64,000 nucleotides of DNA from Stenomitos rutilans HA7619-LM2 (GCA_019358945.1 JAHHIE010000001.1:372001-436000), one strand, 5' to 3'. Shown: positions 26,711-35,939, counted from the first letter of the stretch. Translations and numbers: made by a program. Notes: a model not told the origin generated them from the letters alone.

Positions 26711-29419
26711 ATCGCTCTCTTTCACATCAGGATTGTAGGTCAAATACCCTCGCACCCAGTTGCAACCCCGCGCAACAAGCTGATCAGAGTTTAGCGTTTC
26801 AGCATTCCAGAGTTTGACGGTTTTATCTGCGCTGGCAGAGGCGAGCAGCTTTCCATCTGGACTAAAACTGATACTATTAACAGTCCGAGCATGCCCTTTA
26901 AGAGTTGTAACTTCCTGCCCGTGCAACCTCCAAAGTTTGATGGTTGCATCATCACTCGCAGAAGCAATTGTTTTACCATCAGGACTGAATGTGACTGCCG
27001 TAACTGGAGCGTTGTGTCCCCTAAAAATTTTAAGTAGTTGGCCATTCAAATCCCAAAGTTTAACTGTTCTGTCATCAGTAGCTACAGCAATTGATTTTCC
27101 ATCAGGATTGAAGCTAACGCTTCGAACGTAATTGGCATTCTTAATTGTTTTAAATATTTGACCATTGAGATCCCAGATCTTTATTGTCCCATCCCATCCA
27201 CCAGAAGCAAGTTTTTGTCCATCAGGGCTAAAACTAACGCTACTGACTCCACCATCACTACCTCCTGCGAATGTTTTAATCACTTGTCCGCTGATGCTCC
27301 AGAGCTTTACTGTATCATCCCAACTAGCAGAGGCAAGTATTTTCCCATCAGGGCTGAAACTCACACTACTGATGTTCTCCTCAGTACTACCTCTCAAAGT
27401 CTTAAGCTCTTGACCGCCCATACTCCAAAGCTTTACTGTATGGTCCGAACTGCCAGAAGCGAGTATTTTCCCATCAGGACTAAAACTAACACTATTGACA
27501 AAACTGCCATGACCTTTCAGAGTTACAGGTTTCTGTTCGTCCAAACTCCAAAGTTTAACAGTTTTGTCGTTACTAACAGAAGCGATGGTTTTACCATTAG
27601 GGCTAAATTCTACACTCTTAACTGGATCAGTATGCCCTTGAAATGTTGTGATTTCCTGTCCGTCAAGACTCCAAAGTTTGACAGTTTTGTCATTGCTAGC
27701 GGAAGCAATGGTTTGACCATCAGGACTGAAGCGAATGCTATTAATTAATTCACTATGCCCCTTAAAGGTTTTGAGCTTTTGACCGCTCAAACTCCAAAGC
27801 GTTACTGTTCTATCCCATCCACCAGAGGCAAAAGTTTTTCCGTCAGGACTAAAACTGATACTTAGAATTAAGCCGCCATCGACTTTAACGGTTGTAAGCT
27901 CTTGACCTTTGAGATTCCAAATTGAAATGTTTAAATCAGCGCTAGTAGAAGCAATAGTTTTACCGTCAGGGCTAAAAATTACGTTGTTAATCCAAGTGGA
28001 CTTCTTAATAGTTCTAATCACCTGACCATCTAAGCTCCAGAGCTTAATAGTGTTATCAGTACTAGCGGAAGCAATGGTTTGACCATCCGGGCTGAAGCTA
28101 ACATCCAAAATCTCACCATTATGTCCTTTTATAGTCTTGAGTTCCTGACCACCTAAGTTCCAAAGTTTGATCGTCTTGTCATAGCTAGCAGAAATAATAG
28201 TTTTACCATCTGGACTAAAGCGGACACTTGAAACCCACTCACTATGTCCTTTAAGCGTTTCTAATTGCTTACCGTTCACATCCCATAGTTGAATTGTATT
28301 GCCACTGGCAGAAGCAAGGATCTTGCCATTTGGACTAAAACTGACACTGTGGAAATCATCGCTTAGACCTTTGAGGGTGATCAGTTTCTGTCCTTCTAAG
28401 TTCCATAGTTTGACCGTGTGGTCACGACTAGCTGTAGCAATGGTCTTACCGTCTGGGCTAAAGCTTACACTTCTGACGAAATCAGTGTGTCCATGCAATC
28501 GGTTACGTTCTCTCACACCGTAAACTGCTTGTCGTAAAATTGCTGCTACTTGCTCTTGGGTATCACTATTCGCCCATGTCACTGTTTTAAGACGATCGGC
28601 AGCTTTCAACGCCACCACTAGAGCATCAAATGACTGATCGGCATTAAACAAAGCATCTGAAGAAGTGCTGAGGGCGTTGATTTCGTTGATCTTTGCGTCT
28701 CGGTATTGGCTAAAAGCGAAGAGTCCCAGTCCGGTGGCAGCGGCTAAACCACCCACAGCAGCGACCAGCGCGATCGTCGTAGCTCGTCGTAGTTTCTTTT
28801 CACGCTGAAGCTCTGTTATTTGTAGATCGCTCTCTGCCTTTCGACTCTCATTGATGTACTCGCGTTGCAGTTCGGTCGATCGCGGTTCTTTCTCGGCATT
28901 TTGCGTCAGCCATTGAATCACTGCTTCCAGTTCACTGCCCCGCAGCAGCAAATCAGGGTTGCGGGTCTTGTTGTCCCACTCGATCGCCTTCACTAAAATG
29001 CGTGTGTGCTGCTGTACGTGCGCTAAATCGGTGTCGATCGCCTGTAGCAGCAGTTGAAAGGCACCGTCAAAGTCATCGGTTTCGCGGAAGAATAACCAGT
29101 TGTGTCGTCTGAGCGCATCGTGAGCCTGTTTTGTGTCGAAGTCATCGCGTCTGACGACAGGTACTAATCGCTTATGCTGCAAAACAGCATGATCTACCTC
29201 CTGATTGCAAACCTTTGAAGCTACCGAATCGGGACTGATTACAAAAATGAACGTATCGGTGGCTTCGATGCCTCGTTCGATTTCTTGCCACCAGTCGGCG
29301 GTGAGGGGGATGCCTTCCCAGTCCACCCAGGTATCGCGATCGTGTGCTTTCAAAGCCTCATGGAGCGTCTGCACAAACGCCTTGTCTTTACGTGAGTAAG
29401 AAATAAAAACGTCTGTCAT
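26684..29419 (-). CDS. TIR domain - WD40 repeat protein
   Basis: From the ATG at 29419 (MTDVFISYSRKDKAFV) about 911 residues. An N-terminal TIR-type domain (about 1-130) keeps the strand DVFISYSRKDK, WWQEIERGIEATDTFIFVIS with the Glu at the position of the NAD-cleaving Glu of catalytic TIRs, and SKVCNQEVDHAV. A helical linker with one membrane segment (ALVAAVGGLAAATGLGLFAF, about residue 215) follows, then 14 WD40 repeats (about 300-890), each with SFSPDGKxIASxSxDxTVKLW. That equals two seven-bladed propellers. Such architectures occur in multicellular cyanobacteria; signalling or defence roles are proposed for relatives. No known defence partner lies beside it. A start at 29488 is open but less likely. 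Confidence 0.9.
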   Translation of the reverse strand: MTDVFISYSRKDKAFVQTLHEALKAHDRDTWVDWEGIPLTADWWQEIERGIEATDTFIFVISPDSVASKVCNQEVDHAVLQHKRLVPVVRRDDFDTKQAHDALRRHNWLFFRETDDFDGAFQLLLQAIDTDLAHVQQHTRILVKAIEWDNKTRNPDLLLRGSELEAVIQWLTQNAEKEPRSTELQREYINESRKAESDLQITELQREKKLRRATTIALVAAVGGLAAATGLGLFAFSQYRDAKINEINALSTSSDALFNADQSFDALVVALKAADRLKTVTWANSDTQEQVAAILRQAVYGVRERNRLHGHTDFVRSVSFSPDGKTIATASRDHTVKLWNLEGQKLITLKGLSDDFHSVSFSPNGKILASASGNTIQLWDVNGKQLETLKGHSEWVSSVRFSPDGKTIISASYDKTIKLWNLGGQELKTIKGHNGEILDVSFSPDGQTIASASTDNTIKLWSLDGQVIRTIKKSTWINNVIFSPDGKTIASTSADLNISIWNLKGQELTTVKVDGGLILSISFSPDGKTFASGGWDRTVTLWSLSGQKLKTFKGHSELINSIRFSPDGQTIASASNDKTVKLWSLDGQEITTFQGHTDPVKSVEFSPNGKTIASVSNDKTVKLWSLDEQKPVTLKGHGSFVNSVSFSPDGKILASGSSDHTVKLWSMGGQELKTLRGSTEENISSVSFSPDGKILASASWDDTVKLWSISGQVIKTFAGGSDGGVSSVSFSPDGQKLASGGWDGTIKIWDLNGQIFKTIKNANYVRSVSFNPDGKSIAVATDDRTVKLWDLNGQLLKIFRGHNAPVTAVTFSPDGKTIASASDDATIKLWRLHGQEVTTLKGHARTVNSISFSPDGKLLASASADKTVKLWNAETLNSDQLVARGCNWVRGYLTYNPDVKESDRHICDGVR

Positions 29420-29524
29420 ACCGCCCCATTGGATATCGCAATGCTTACTTAGGCTACCCGCATTTATACGACGACTCAGAGAAAACAACGAATCTTTTCC
29501 AGGTTTGGTTTTCCGCTAAAGACA

Positions 29525-29557
29525 AGACCTCCGAGGTTTTCAAAACCTCGGAGGTCT
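29525..29557. repeat. Perfect 33-bp palindrome
   Basis: AGACCTCCGAGGTTTT, one central C, then its exact inverse AAAACCTCGGAGGTCT. It lies between gatC (stop at 29594, minus strand) and the TIR-WD40 start. It would form a strong 16-bp hairpin in the gatC transcript and may act as a terminator or be an interspersed repeat. Confidence 0.8.
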
Positions 29558-29593
29558 ACCCTGATATCAATAACATCGCCTCAAAAACTAGGC

Positions 29594-29884
29594 CTAGTCT
29601 GCGTTGACAATTTTGGGGACTTTGAAGAAATCGCCATCCCGATCGGGAGCCGATTCCAGCATGGCTTCTCGTTCTGGGTGGAGTTGTAGAACGTCTTGGC
29701 GCACGACATTGCTCACATCGATCGCTCGTGTCGTTGGCTCCACTCCAGCAACATCCAGTTCATTCAATTGCTCAAAATAGCCCAGGATATCACCCAGTTG
29801 TGTAGTCAACAGGGTTTCTTCATCTATGGTCAATTCGAGACGAGCAAGATGAGCGACTTTACGGACTTGTTCACGATCAAGCAT
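29594..29884 (-). CDS. gatC: Asp/Glu-tRNA amidotransferase subunit C
   Basis: 96 residues, small helical subunit that stabilises GatA-GatB, the enzyme converting Glu-tRNA-Gln to Gln-tRNA-Gln (and Asp-tRNA-Asn in some species). Signature REQVRKVAHLARLELTIDEE at the start, then LGDILGYFEQLNELD, VEPTTRAI and the C-terminal PDRDGDFFKVPKIV. gatA and gatB are not adjacent, which is usual in cyanobacteria. The start is ATG at 29884; the upstream spacer holds two TTAGTTG heptamers. Cytoplasmic. Confidence 0.95.
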   Translation of the reverse strand: MLDREQVRKVAHLARLELTIDEETLLTTQLGDILGYFEQLNELDVAGVEPTTRAIDVSNVVRQDVLQLHPEREAMLESAPDRDGDFFKVPKIVNAD

Positions 29885-29900
29885 GGATAGTTGTTGGCAA

Positions 29901-29917
29901 TTAGTTGTTAGTTGTTA
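29901..29917. repeat. TTAGTTG heptamer repeat
   Basis: Two tandem copies of TTAGTTG plus a partial third, upstream of gatC. The unit is the reverse complement and rotation of the TAACAAC unit at 42533-42560. Confidence 0.6.
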
Positions 29918-30040
29918 GTGATCAGCTCTAGCTAACAGAAGCGATTAAACAGGTTTAAGCACTGACAGTTAAATGGACAAATACCCAAAGCACCATTGTT
30001 GTTGGCTTGTTCTTTCTAACTACTAAAAACCAACAACTGC

Positions 30041-30562
30041 TTAAAAGTAGACATCAATCTGCGATCGACCCGTAGTTTTCAACCAGTTCTGCGCCTCAAT
30101 GTAGTTATTAGGCGCAACGCGAATGGCGCGTTTCCAGTATTCGGCGGCTTGCTGGTAGAACGATTCTGCTTCGTCATCATTACCTGCTTCTTTAGCCATT
30201 TCACCTTTATAGTGAAAAATAACCGCCACGTTGTTTAACGCCTGAGGCAGTCTAGGATTCAGTTCTAGCGCCTGATGGTAGTGCTCTAAGGCACGATCGT
30301 GGTCGCCATTGCTGGCATAGATGAGACCCATGTTGTAAAGGATATAGCTGCGATCGTAATCGTCATCCTCTAGCTTGAGCGCTTCATTGTAGTTATCGAG
30401 CGCTTCAGCATACTCTCCATCACCCTGTGCAGACATGCCGTCGCGGTAGTAGGCAAATGCTTCTTTCTCTTTCTTGGTAGCAGGCAAAAGCTTCAGAATG
30501 ATGTCTGCCATTACGGTAAAGCTTTTGTCAATGAAGTTGTCGTTGCGTTGGGATCTTGGCAT
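30041..30562 (-). CDS. ycf3: Photosystem I assembly protein Ycf3
   Basis: Chaperone for assembly of the photosystem I core at the thylakoid membrane. The ATG at 30562 gives 173 residues, the usual size: [20 protein letters not shown] and [21 protein letters not shown], then three TPR repeats ([46 protein letters not shown], and [17 protein letters not shown]). The frame is open for 21 codons upstream but the protein family starts at this Met. Single gene, downstream of an empty 566-base spacer. Confident on N-terminal and TPR match. Confidence 0.96.
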   Translation of the reverse strand: MPRSQRNDNFIDKSFTVMADIILKLLPATKKEKEAFAYYRDGMSAQGDGEYAEALDNYNEALKLEDDDYDRSYILYNMGLIYASNGDHDRALEHYHQALELNPRLPQALNNVAVIFHYKGEMAKEAGNDDEAESFYQQAAEYWKRAIRVAPNNYIEAQNWLKTTGRSQIDVYF

Positions 30563-31128
30563 AGCCTGCAAAGTAGGTATGAAAAGAGCAGAGTGGTCAG
30601 AAAAGCAGAGCTTAACGACGTTCACTTAGTCTAGCGCCCCTTGGGAACCACTGATTAAAAGATCTATAGCAAAATCTTTGTTAGCGATCGTAGGAACAAC
30701 TGGCGCAACAGCAGTATTACTGAAATCTTTATGTGATGGCAGTCACTCAAACGGGTGAATCCAGTCAGTTTAAAACGCCCAAGCTGTCACACCTTGGGAA
30801 GACGATGTTCACAAGGCAGACCGCTTTTTATCACCCCTGAAAGCAAACAAGTCACGCATAGTGAACTCAGGGCATCTACTTAAAGTTTGGATTTTCGATG
30901 TTGCGGAATACCCGTGCAAAACGATCTATTCAGTAGAGCTACTGAGGTGCGATTGTCGCATCAAAGCAATGGCTCTAAAGGCTAAGCAGAATACATCTGC
31001 GTGATCACACTGGATGTCTTTCACGACACGTCGTTGACTCATCCCACTCATGCAAAAGCCAGGGCTTCGGCTGCCACACCATGCCCTGGCTGACTCCACC
31101 GTTTTAGTTATTGAGGAGCTAACATCTC
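30563..31128. other. 566-base spacer, possible structured RNA, no gene seen
   Basis: Several short inverted repeats are visible in 30740-30880, for example CCCAAG (30779-30784) with CTTGGG (30793-30798) and GGGTGA with TCACCC further on. I do not recognise tmRNA, RNase P RNA, SRP RNA, 6S RNA or any riboswitch. It lies between the divergent ycf3 and PAS genes, so promoters of both should be here. Confidence 0.3.
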
Positions 31129-31779
31129 ATGGTAAACAAAAAGGCTCAGATCGCAGACTGGCAAGCTCCATTTTTCGATCGGTCAGCCACACCAACGGGC
31201 CTTACATCCCATTCCTTCCTGAACAGGCGAGATTATGCCGATGCGGATATTATTCGTCTGGCGGCCTTCATCCGCGATAACCCAAACCCTATCCTGGCGT
31301 TTAATCCAGATGGAGACGTGATCAAGACGAATCCTGCTGCTGTACGCTTACTCAAACGGTTGCATGTAGAACCAGGGGCAATTTTGCCAGCAGAGCATCC
31401 GCACATTGTGGCGGCTTGTTTGACTGGGCAACAAAAGGAGCACACGATCGAGGTCATGGTAAATAACCACATGCTGTCGCTGACCTATCATTCACTATCG
31501 GCCTTTAAGCTGGTGTATCTGTATGTGATTGAACTGACCGACTATCGGCAAGCAGAGGCCGAACTGCTGCGCATCGCCTCAAAAACGGTTGACATGGCTA
31601 AACAAGCGATCTTACAACTGCAAGCGTTTCGTGAGGCGTTGCCGCAACCGACCGGGTTGATCAGTGCAACTCCTCATGCAGAGATGATCAACCTGCATAC
31701 GACTCTTGCCGAGATGTTTGTTTCAATGGATGGCTGTGTATTTGCCTCAGCATCGGGAGCAAACCCGTATACTAGGTAA
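31129..31779 (+). CDS. PAS-like domain protein, unknown function
   Basis: 216 residues, soluble. A PAS-like core lies about residues 40-140: IRLAAFIRDNPNPILAFNPDGDVIKTNPAAVRLLKRL, then HTIEVMVNNHMLSLTYHSL and VYLYVIELTDYRQAEAEL, the usual order of PAS beta strands and the exit helix. After the exit helix (RIASKTVDMAKQAILQLQAFR) there is no kinase, cyclase or other output domain; the protein ends about 50 residues later. It could be a stand-alone sensor or a trimmed part of a larger kinase. The start has GAGGAG at about 31111, some 12 bases upstream. Confidence 0.65.
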   Translation: MVNKKAQIADWQAPFFDRSATPTGLTSHSFLNRRDYADADIIRLAAFIRDNPNPILAFNPDGDVIKTNPAAVRLLKRLHVEPGAILPAEHPHIVAACLTGQQKEHTIEVMVNNHMLSLTYHSLSAFKLVYLYVIELTDYRQAEAELLRIASKTVDMAKQAILQLQAFREALPQPTGLISATPHAEMINLHTTLAEMFVSMDGCVFASASGANPYTR

Positions 31780-31907
31780 AGGCCCCTTCAAAGCTGATTG
31801 ACTGACAAAAGTTTTGCAAAGCTGCTTGCTCCGTTATCTATCCGCCCGTGATTCAAAATCCGGGCTAACGGTGTGACACTCATTAAAACGGGTTGAAAGC
31901 TCCTGGC

Positions 31908-31947
31908 AGTCCTCTACTCTTCGGGAAGGCAACGCCTACAGAGGACT
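31908..31947. repeat. Inverted repeat in a longer folded stretch
   Basis: AGTCCTCT (31908-31915) and AGAGGACT (31940-31947) are perfect inverses. They sit inside a second pair, GGGCTAAC (31863-31870) with GTTAGCCC (31954-31961), so the 31859-31980 stretch could fold into a nested stem. It is between the convergent PAS and pyrE genes and may be a shared terminator or interspersed repeat. Confidence 0.5.
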
Positions 31948-32010
31948 TCGTTCTGTTAGCCCGCACTTCTAGTGCAGGTCAGGTCAGGCGGTTGCTAAAA
32001 GCTTTGTCAG

Positions 32011-32658
32011 TCAACCAGCGGTTGAAGTTTCTTCCGTCTCATGCCGCAGTGCCGTTGATCGCTGTTGAATTTCTGGGATCGCAAAAACCGCCTGGAAGGG
32101 CAAGCCATGTTGCTCATAGAGTGCGGCTCCACCTTGCAGGCGATCGACCAGTGAAATGACTCCATTGACGTGATAGCCTGCCTGCTGCAGCCGTTCCACC
32201 GCTTTGAGCGCAGATTGCCCCGTCGTCACCACATCTTCTAGCACGGTCACAGAACTCCCTTCAGGCAAATCAGGCCCTTCGATGTAAGCGCGAGTGCCAT
32301 GTCCTTTAGCTTCTTTACGAATGATGAGAGCAGGGAGCGAAAGCCCCTCATACGCTGCAACGACACTCACCGCCGTTACGATCGGATCGGCTCCCAGCGT
32401 CAGCCCAGCGACCGCTTGCGTGCCTTCCGGCAATAGAGGCAGCACCAGACGACCTACTGCCAGACCGCCTTGCGGATGAAGTGTGACCTGCTTGCCATTG
32501 ATGTAGTAGGATGCACGTTGCCCTGATGTGAGTAGAAAATCACCTTCCTGGTAAGCAACCTGACAGAATAGATCTAAAAGTTGCTGACGCAAGGTAAGTA
32601 AATCAACCGTCGCAATTGACTGTGATCCATTGGTCAGCGATCGAGTATTTTTAGTCAT
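32011..32658 (-). CDS. pyrE: Orotate phosphoribosyltransferase
   Basis: Converts orotate and PRPP to OMP in pyrimidine synthesis. 215 residues. The phosphoribosyltransferase core includes LTSGQRASYYINGKQVTLHP at the substrate side, LTLGADPIVTAVS, IRKEAKGHGTRAYIEGP (the flexible loop) and the PRPP motif VTVLEDVVTTGQSALKAVERL. The usual second residue of that motif is present as ED. Length matches the bacterial enzyme. Start ATG at 32658. pyrR is 18 kb away. Cytoplasmic dimer in the family. Confidence 0.95.
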   Translation of the reverse strand: MTKNTRSLTNGSQSIATVDLLTLRQQLLDLFCQVAYQEGDFLLTSGQRASYYINGKQVTLHPQGGLAVGRLVLPLLPEGTQAVAGLTLGADPIVTAVSVVAAYEGLSLPALIIRKEAKGHGTRAYIEGPDLPEGSSVTVLEDVVTTGQSALKAVERLQQAGYHVNGVISLVDRLQGGAALYEQHGLPFQAVFAIPEIQQRSTALRHETEETSTAG

Positions 32659-32883
32659 AGATTCGCGTAAACTCAGTAAAATTAGTGCAGGCTAGGAAAG
32701 TGCAGACCAAGCGATGAATTGGGTAAACTGCAATCAACGGATGAGCAAGTGGCTAACAATAAGTGGCTGTGAAAGCTTTTAAGCTTAAACGCTTTGAGCA
32801 AAAACCGCGAAACGATTGACCTGATCTTGCATCTTAGTCCTAAACACAAACGTTCACAGTTCAAAACATTGAGGAGTGATTTT

Positions 32884-33375
32884 ATGGGCATTGGCTATAA
32901 GAGCGCGACCGTTGGACTTGCAGTCATTGTATTCTCTACCATCGCTGCTTCAGCTGCGATCGCCCAAGACACCTTTGACAATCCTACAACTGGGGTGCCT
33001 AACAATATTCCCGATCAGCTAGATCAAGTGCAGTACTCGAACGATCGTGACTTTTTTAGTAATCGCTCGATTCCGAGACAGGTGAGCTACATTTTTGGAC
33101 CTGGCATTCTGGTGCGCAACTCGTTTCCGGACAACGAAATTGCCCGTGATGGTAAAGCAATTTTTGAGTTCTATCAGGATTTGTTGTCTCGCCAAATGGC
33201 AAGCCGCTCAGTCATCCGCACGCCTGACCTACCGACCCAATTTAATCAGTCGATTCGGGAAATCTCTTTCGAGGCTGAGCGTCCGCTGACCACCACTCTG
33301 CCACCTGTAGAATCTACCCCTCCCACCCCTACCACGCCGTTGCAGACAAAGCCACGCGTACCAGCTCTTTGGTAA
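32884..33375 (+). CDS. Secreted protein, unknown function
   Basis: 163 residues. The ATG at 32884 has GAGGAG at 32871, about eight bases upstream, which decides the start; the frame is open for 30 codons before it without support. A Sec signal peptide (MGIGYKSATVGLAVIVFSTI, cleavage near SAAIA-QDT) is followed by a mature region with FFSNRSIPRQVSYIFGPGIL, DNEIARDGKAIFEFYQDLLS and a Pro/Thr-rich tail (VESTPPTPTTPLQ). No domain is recognised. The gene is divergent from pyrE. I expect an exported cyanobacterial hypothetical. Confidence 0.68.
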   Translation: MGIGYKSATVGLAVIVFSTIAASAAIAQDTFDNPTTGVPNNIPDQLDQVQYSNDRDFFSNRSIPRQVSYIFGPGILVRNSFPDNEIARDGKAIFEFYQDLLSRQMASRSVIRTPDLPTQFNQSIREISFEAERPLTTTLPPVESTPPTPTTPLQTKPRVPALW

Positions 33376-33422
33376 GCTCACTCTTTGGGAGCATGGACGG
33401 TATTGTGCCGTTGCAGGGTAAT

Positions 33423-33494
33423 CCAGGGTGCAGGGGTCGAACCTGCCTGAGGCGAATTATGAGTTCGCTGCCTAAACCGCTCGGCCAACCCTGG
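33423..33494 (-). tRNA. tRNA with anticodon CAU (Met elongator or Ile2)
   Basis: 72 nt. Acceptor arms CCAGGGT and ACCCTGG pair fully, the anticodon stem is GCGAA/TTCGC with loop CTCATAA (anticodon CAT), and the T arm is GCAGG-TTCGACC-CCTGC. The discriminator base is A. The normal C1-G72 pair argues against an initiator tRNA, where position 1 is unpaired. CAU may be read as Met, or as Ile after lysidine modification; the acceptor sequence does not settle this by eye. Confidence 0.88.
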
Positions 33495-33723
33495 GTTGCC
33501 ATTATTGTATCCCGATTTTTGGTTCCCGCTTTTTTGACTTAGCTTCTAGTCAGAAAAGGTTTGTGTAAGACGTTAGAGACAATCGATCTTTGCGACGACT
33601 AAAATGTTTATGCTGCACTGCCAGCATCTGTGTCTAAAATTGGAGCGATCGCATTCATTTTGGAGCAGTGCGATCGCTTCGCAGTCGATCGGCTGCCCTT
33701 TTGTCTCCTGCTAACGACTCCCC

Positions 33724-34386
33724 ATGAAACTGAACTCCACCATAGCGCTAACCCTACTTTTGCTGGTGTCAATGCTTGTAGCTGGTCTGGTCAGCGCGTC
33801 CTGGGGATCTTCGCTCGGTCGAGAAGCACTAAAAGGGATTACACAACCAGATACCCGTCCTACAAATAGTAAGGTAGGTGGTCAGGCAGGTAGCACGCGG
33901 CGAGAAGAACTTGCCGTCTTGCCAGAAGATGACATCATTGCCAACGTTAAAACTCGGATGAATGGTGGCGCGGTTAAAGATGCCAATCCTAGCTCATCTG
34001 TTAGCTCTAAAGCGGTTTCCCAGAATGAAATCGCGAAGACGCAACTGCCGATGACGGCAACGAGTCAGGATGTGGTGCTAGAGATTAAGTCGGTACGTAA
34101 GCAAAGTGAGTCTTTGGTGTTGGCGGTTAGCCTGCGGAATAACGGTAAGCAGCCCGTCCGCTTTGTCTACGATGCGCTAACTGTGTCAGATGAGCAGGGG
34201 CGATCCCTCAAAGCAAGTACAGATGGATTGCCTGTCGAGTTGCCAGCTTCTAGCAGCGCCTTTCCTGGTACCATTAGCATTCCGGCAAACCTTCTGGATG
34301 GGGTTCAAAAAATTTCGCTTTCTCTGCCTGATTACCCAGACAAGCGGCTACAGCTACAGGTGTCGAATATTCCCCTTGTCCAGTAG
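33724..34386 (+). CDS. Exported or membrane-anchored hypothetical protein
   Basis: 220 residues. The N-terminus is a signal peptide or anchor: MKLNSTIALTLLLLVSMLVA, then GLVSASWGSS. The C-terminal part (about 105-218) reads like a beta-sandwich of the DUF4352 type: DVVLEIKSVRKQSESLVLAV, SLRNNGKQPVRFVYDALTVSDEQG and GTISIPANLLDGVQKISLSLP. The middle (35-100) is low-complexity. The likely location is the periplasm or outer face of a membrane. The CorC-like gene begins 42 bases after the stop in the same direction, so they may be one operon. The domain call is by pattern only. Confidence 0.65.
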   Translation: MKLNSTIALTLLLLVSMLVAGLVSASWGSSLGREALKGITQPDTRPTNSKVGGQAGSTRREELAVLPEDDIIANVKTRMNGGAVKDANPSSSVSSKAVSQNEIAKTQLPMTATSQDVVLEIKSVRKQSESLVLAVSLRNNGKQPVRFVYDALTVSDEQGRSLKASTDGLPVELPASSSAFPGTISIPANLLDGVQKISLSLPDYPDKRLQLQVSNIPLVQ

Positions 34387-34427
34387 AGGATTCTCGCTTC
34401 ACTCTTCTACAGGAGAGCCTTTCGATC

Positions 34428-35939
34428 GTGCTGTACATGACAGGCTGGTTGCCGCTTTGCTTGGTTTTGCCTCTGGGTTTGATCGACCAATCCACCGCTT
34501 CTCTTTCAGGATCGGCCATCTTGTCACGCCTCCTATCGGTTTTGCTGCTGATTGCGATCAATGCGTTTTTTGTTGCCGCTGAGTTTTCGATGGTGTCGGT
34601 GCGGCGATCGCGCATTAATCAGCTAGTGGACGCTGGGGACGTGCAGGCTCGCACAGTGCAAAACCTCCAGCAGGGTATTGAGCGGCTCTTGTCTACCACT
34701 CAACTCGGCATTACGCTCTCTAGCTTGGCGCTCGGTTGGATTGGCGAAAGTGCGATGGCAGGTTTGGTCGCTTACTGGCTCAACCAGCTACCACTACCCA
34801 CAGCGTATCGGCAGGTGTTGACCCATTCTGTGGCAATCCCCACCACCTTTTTGCTGATTGCCTATCTGCAAATTGTGCTGGGCGAACTTTGCCCGAAATC
34901 GGTTGCCTTGCTTTATGCCGAACAACTCGCTCGCTTTTTGGCGGCACCCAGTTTGGCGATCGCCCGGTTCTTTCACCCCTTTATCTGGATTCTGAACCAA
35001 TCGACTCGACTGCTGCTGCGTTTAGGCGGCATTCAATACACTGGGCAGGGGTGGTCAAATCAAGTCACACCCGAAGAACTACAGCTCATCATTGCAACGT
35101 CCAGCGAATCTACCGGGTTGGAGGCTGAAGAACGTCAGTTGCTTAGCAACATTTTTGAATTTGGCGATGTGTCTGCGGGGGAAGTGATGGTGCCGCGCAC
35201 CAGTATGGCGGCGATTCCTTGCGATGCCACCTTTAAGCTGCTGTTAGAAGAAGTAGCCCAGTCTGGACATTCGCGCTACCCCGTAGTTGGTGAATCGCTG
35301 GACGATGTGCGCGGTCTCATTCATTTTCGAGAGTTGGCCGAGCCATTAGCACAAGAACCTGTTGACTTGTCCCGCCCGATTCAAGCTTGGCTGCGCCCCG
35401 CACGGTTTGTACCGGAATATATGCTGTTGAGTGAACTGCTTCCCCTGATGCAGCGATCGCGTCAGAGCATGGTGATGGTGGTGGATGAGTATGGTGGCAC
35501 GGCAGGTCTGGTGACGATCGAAGATTTGATTGCCGAAATTTTGGGCAACACGGTGGAGCCTGCCAACGACCAGGTGATTAGCATTCAAATCTTGAACGAG
35601 CAAACGTTTCTTGTGCAAGCGCAAATGGATCTTGAGGAAGTGAACGAGACACTCAATCTGAATTTGCCGCTAACGGATGACTATCAAACGCTGGGCGGGT
35701 TTGTCCTGTTCCAGTTACAAAAAATTCCTTCACCTGGAGAAACTTTACGCTACGGCGAGTTTGAATTTACCATCATTTCTGCGGAGGGGCCTCGGTTGCA
35801 CCAAATTCAAATTCATCGGCTGGATGCATCTGAGACAAATCTAGATGATTTTGCGGTGTCTGCCACAGAAGACGATGCCAACACCAATGTCGCTCCACTC
35901 GATCGCTCCACAGATCTAGATAGCTCTCCTTTTCTATAA
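34428..35939 (+). CDS. CNNM/CorC-type membrane protein (DUF21-CBS-CorC_HlyC), 'hemolysin family'
   Basis: 503 residues with the three-part order of this family. The DUF21 membrane domain (about 25-210) includes LLIAINAFFVAAEFSMVSVR, LGITLSSLALGWIGE and VLGELCPKSVALLYAE. Two CBS repeats (about 225-345) include GEVMVPRTSMAAIPCDATF and MVMVVDEYGGTAGLVTIEDL. The C-terminal CorC_HlyC domain (about 375-460) contains TDDYQTLGGFVLFQL. Homologues are linked to Mg2+ or Co2+ transport or efflux; the hemolysin name is historical. Location: inner membrane. It follows the exported hypothetical gene closely. The start at 34428 is GTG or the first ATG just after; the precise codon is not certain. Confidence 0.92.
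   Translation: MLYMTGWLPLCLVLPLGLIDQSTASLSGSAILSRLLSVLLLIAINAFFVAAEFSMVSVRRSRINQLVDAGDVQARTVQNLQQGIERLLSTTQLGITLSSLALGWIGESAMAGLVAYWLNQLPLPTAYRQVLTHSVAIPTTFLLIAYLQIVLGELCPKSVALLYAEQLARFLAAPSLAIARFFHPFIWILNQSTRLLLRLGGIQYTGQGWSNQVTPEELQLIIATSSESTGLEAEERQLLSNIFEFGDVSAGEVMVPRTSMAAIPCDATFKLLLEEVAQSGHSRYPVVGESLDDVRGLIHFRELAEPLAQEPVDLSRPIQAWLRPARFVPEYMLLSELLPLMQRSRQSMVMVVDEYGGTAGLVTIEDLIAEILGNTVEPANDQVISIQILNEQTFLVQAQMDLEEVNETLNLNLPLTDDYQTLGGFVLFQLQKIPSPGETLRYGEFEFTIISAEGPRLHQIQIHRLDASETNLDDFAVSATEDDANTNVAPLDRSTDLDSSPFL

Noticed and set aside
27158-27748. 196-codon frame opposite the WD40 repeats
   Set aside because: Mirror frame of highly repetitive WD40 coding; its apparent repeats are a by-product.
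30740-30880. Known riboswitch or tmRNA
   Set aside because: The conserved cores of TPP, cobalamin, glutamine riboswitches and tmRNA are absent as far as can be read by eye.
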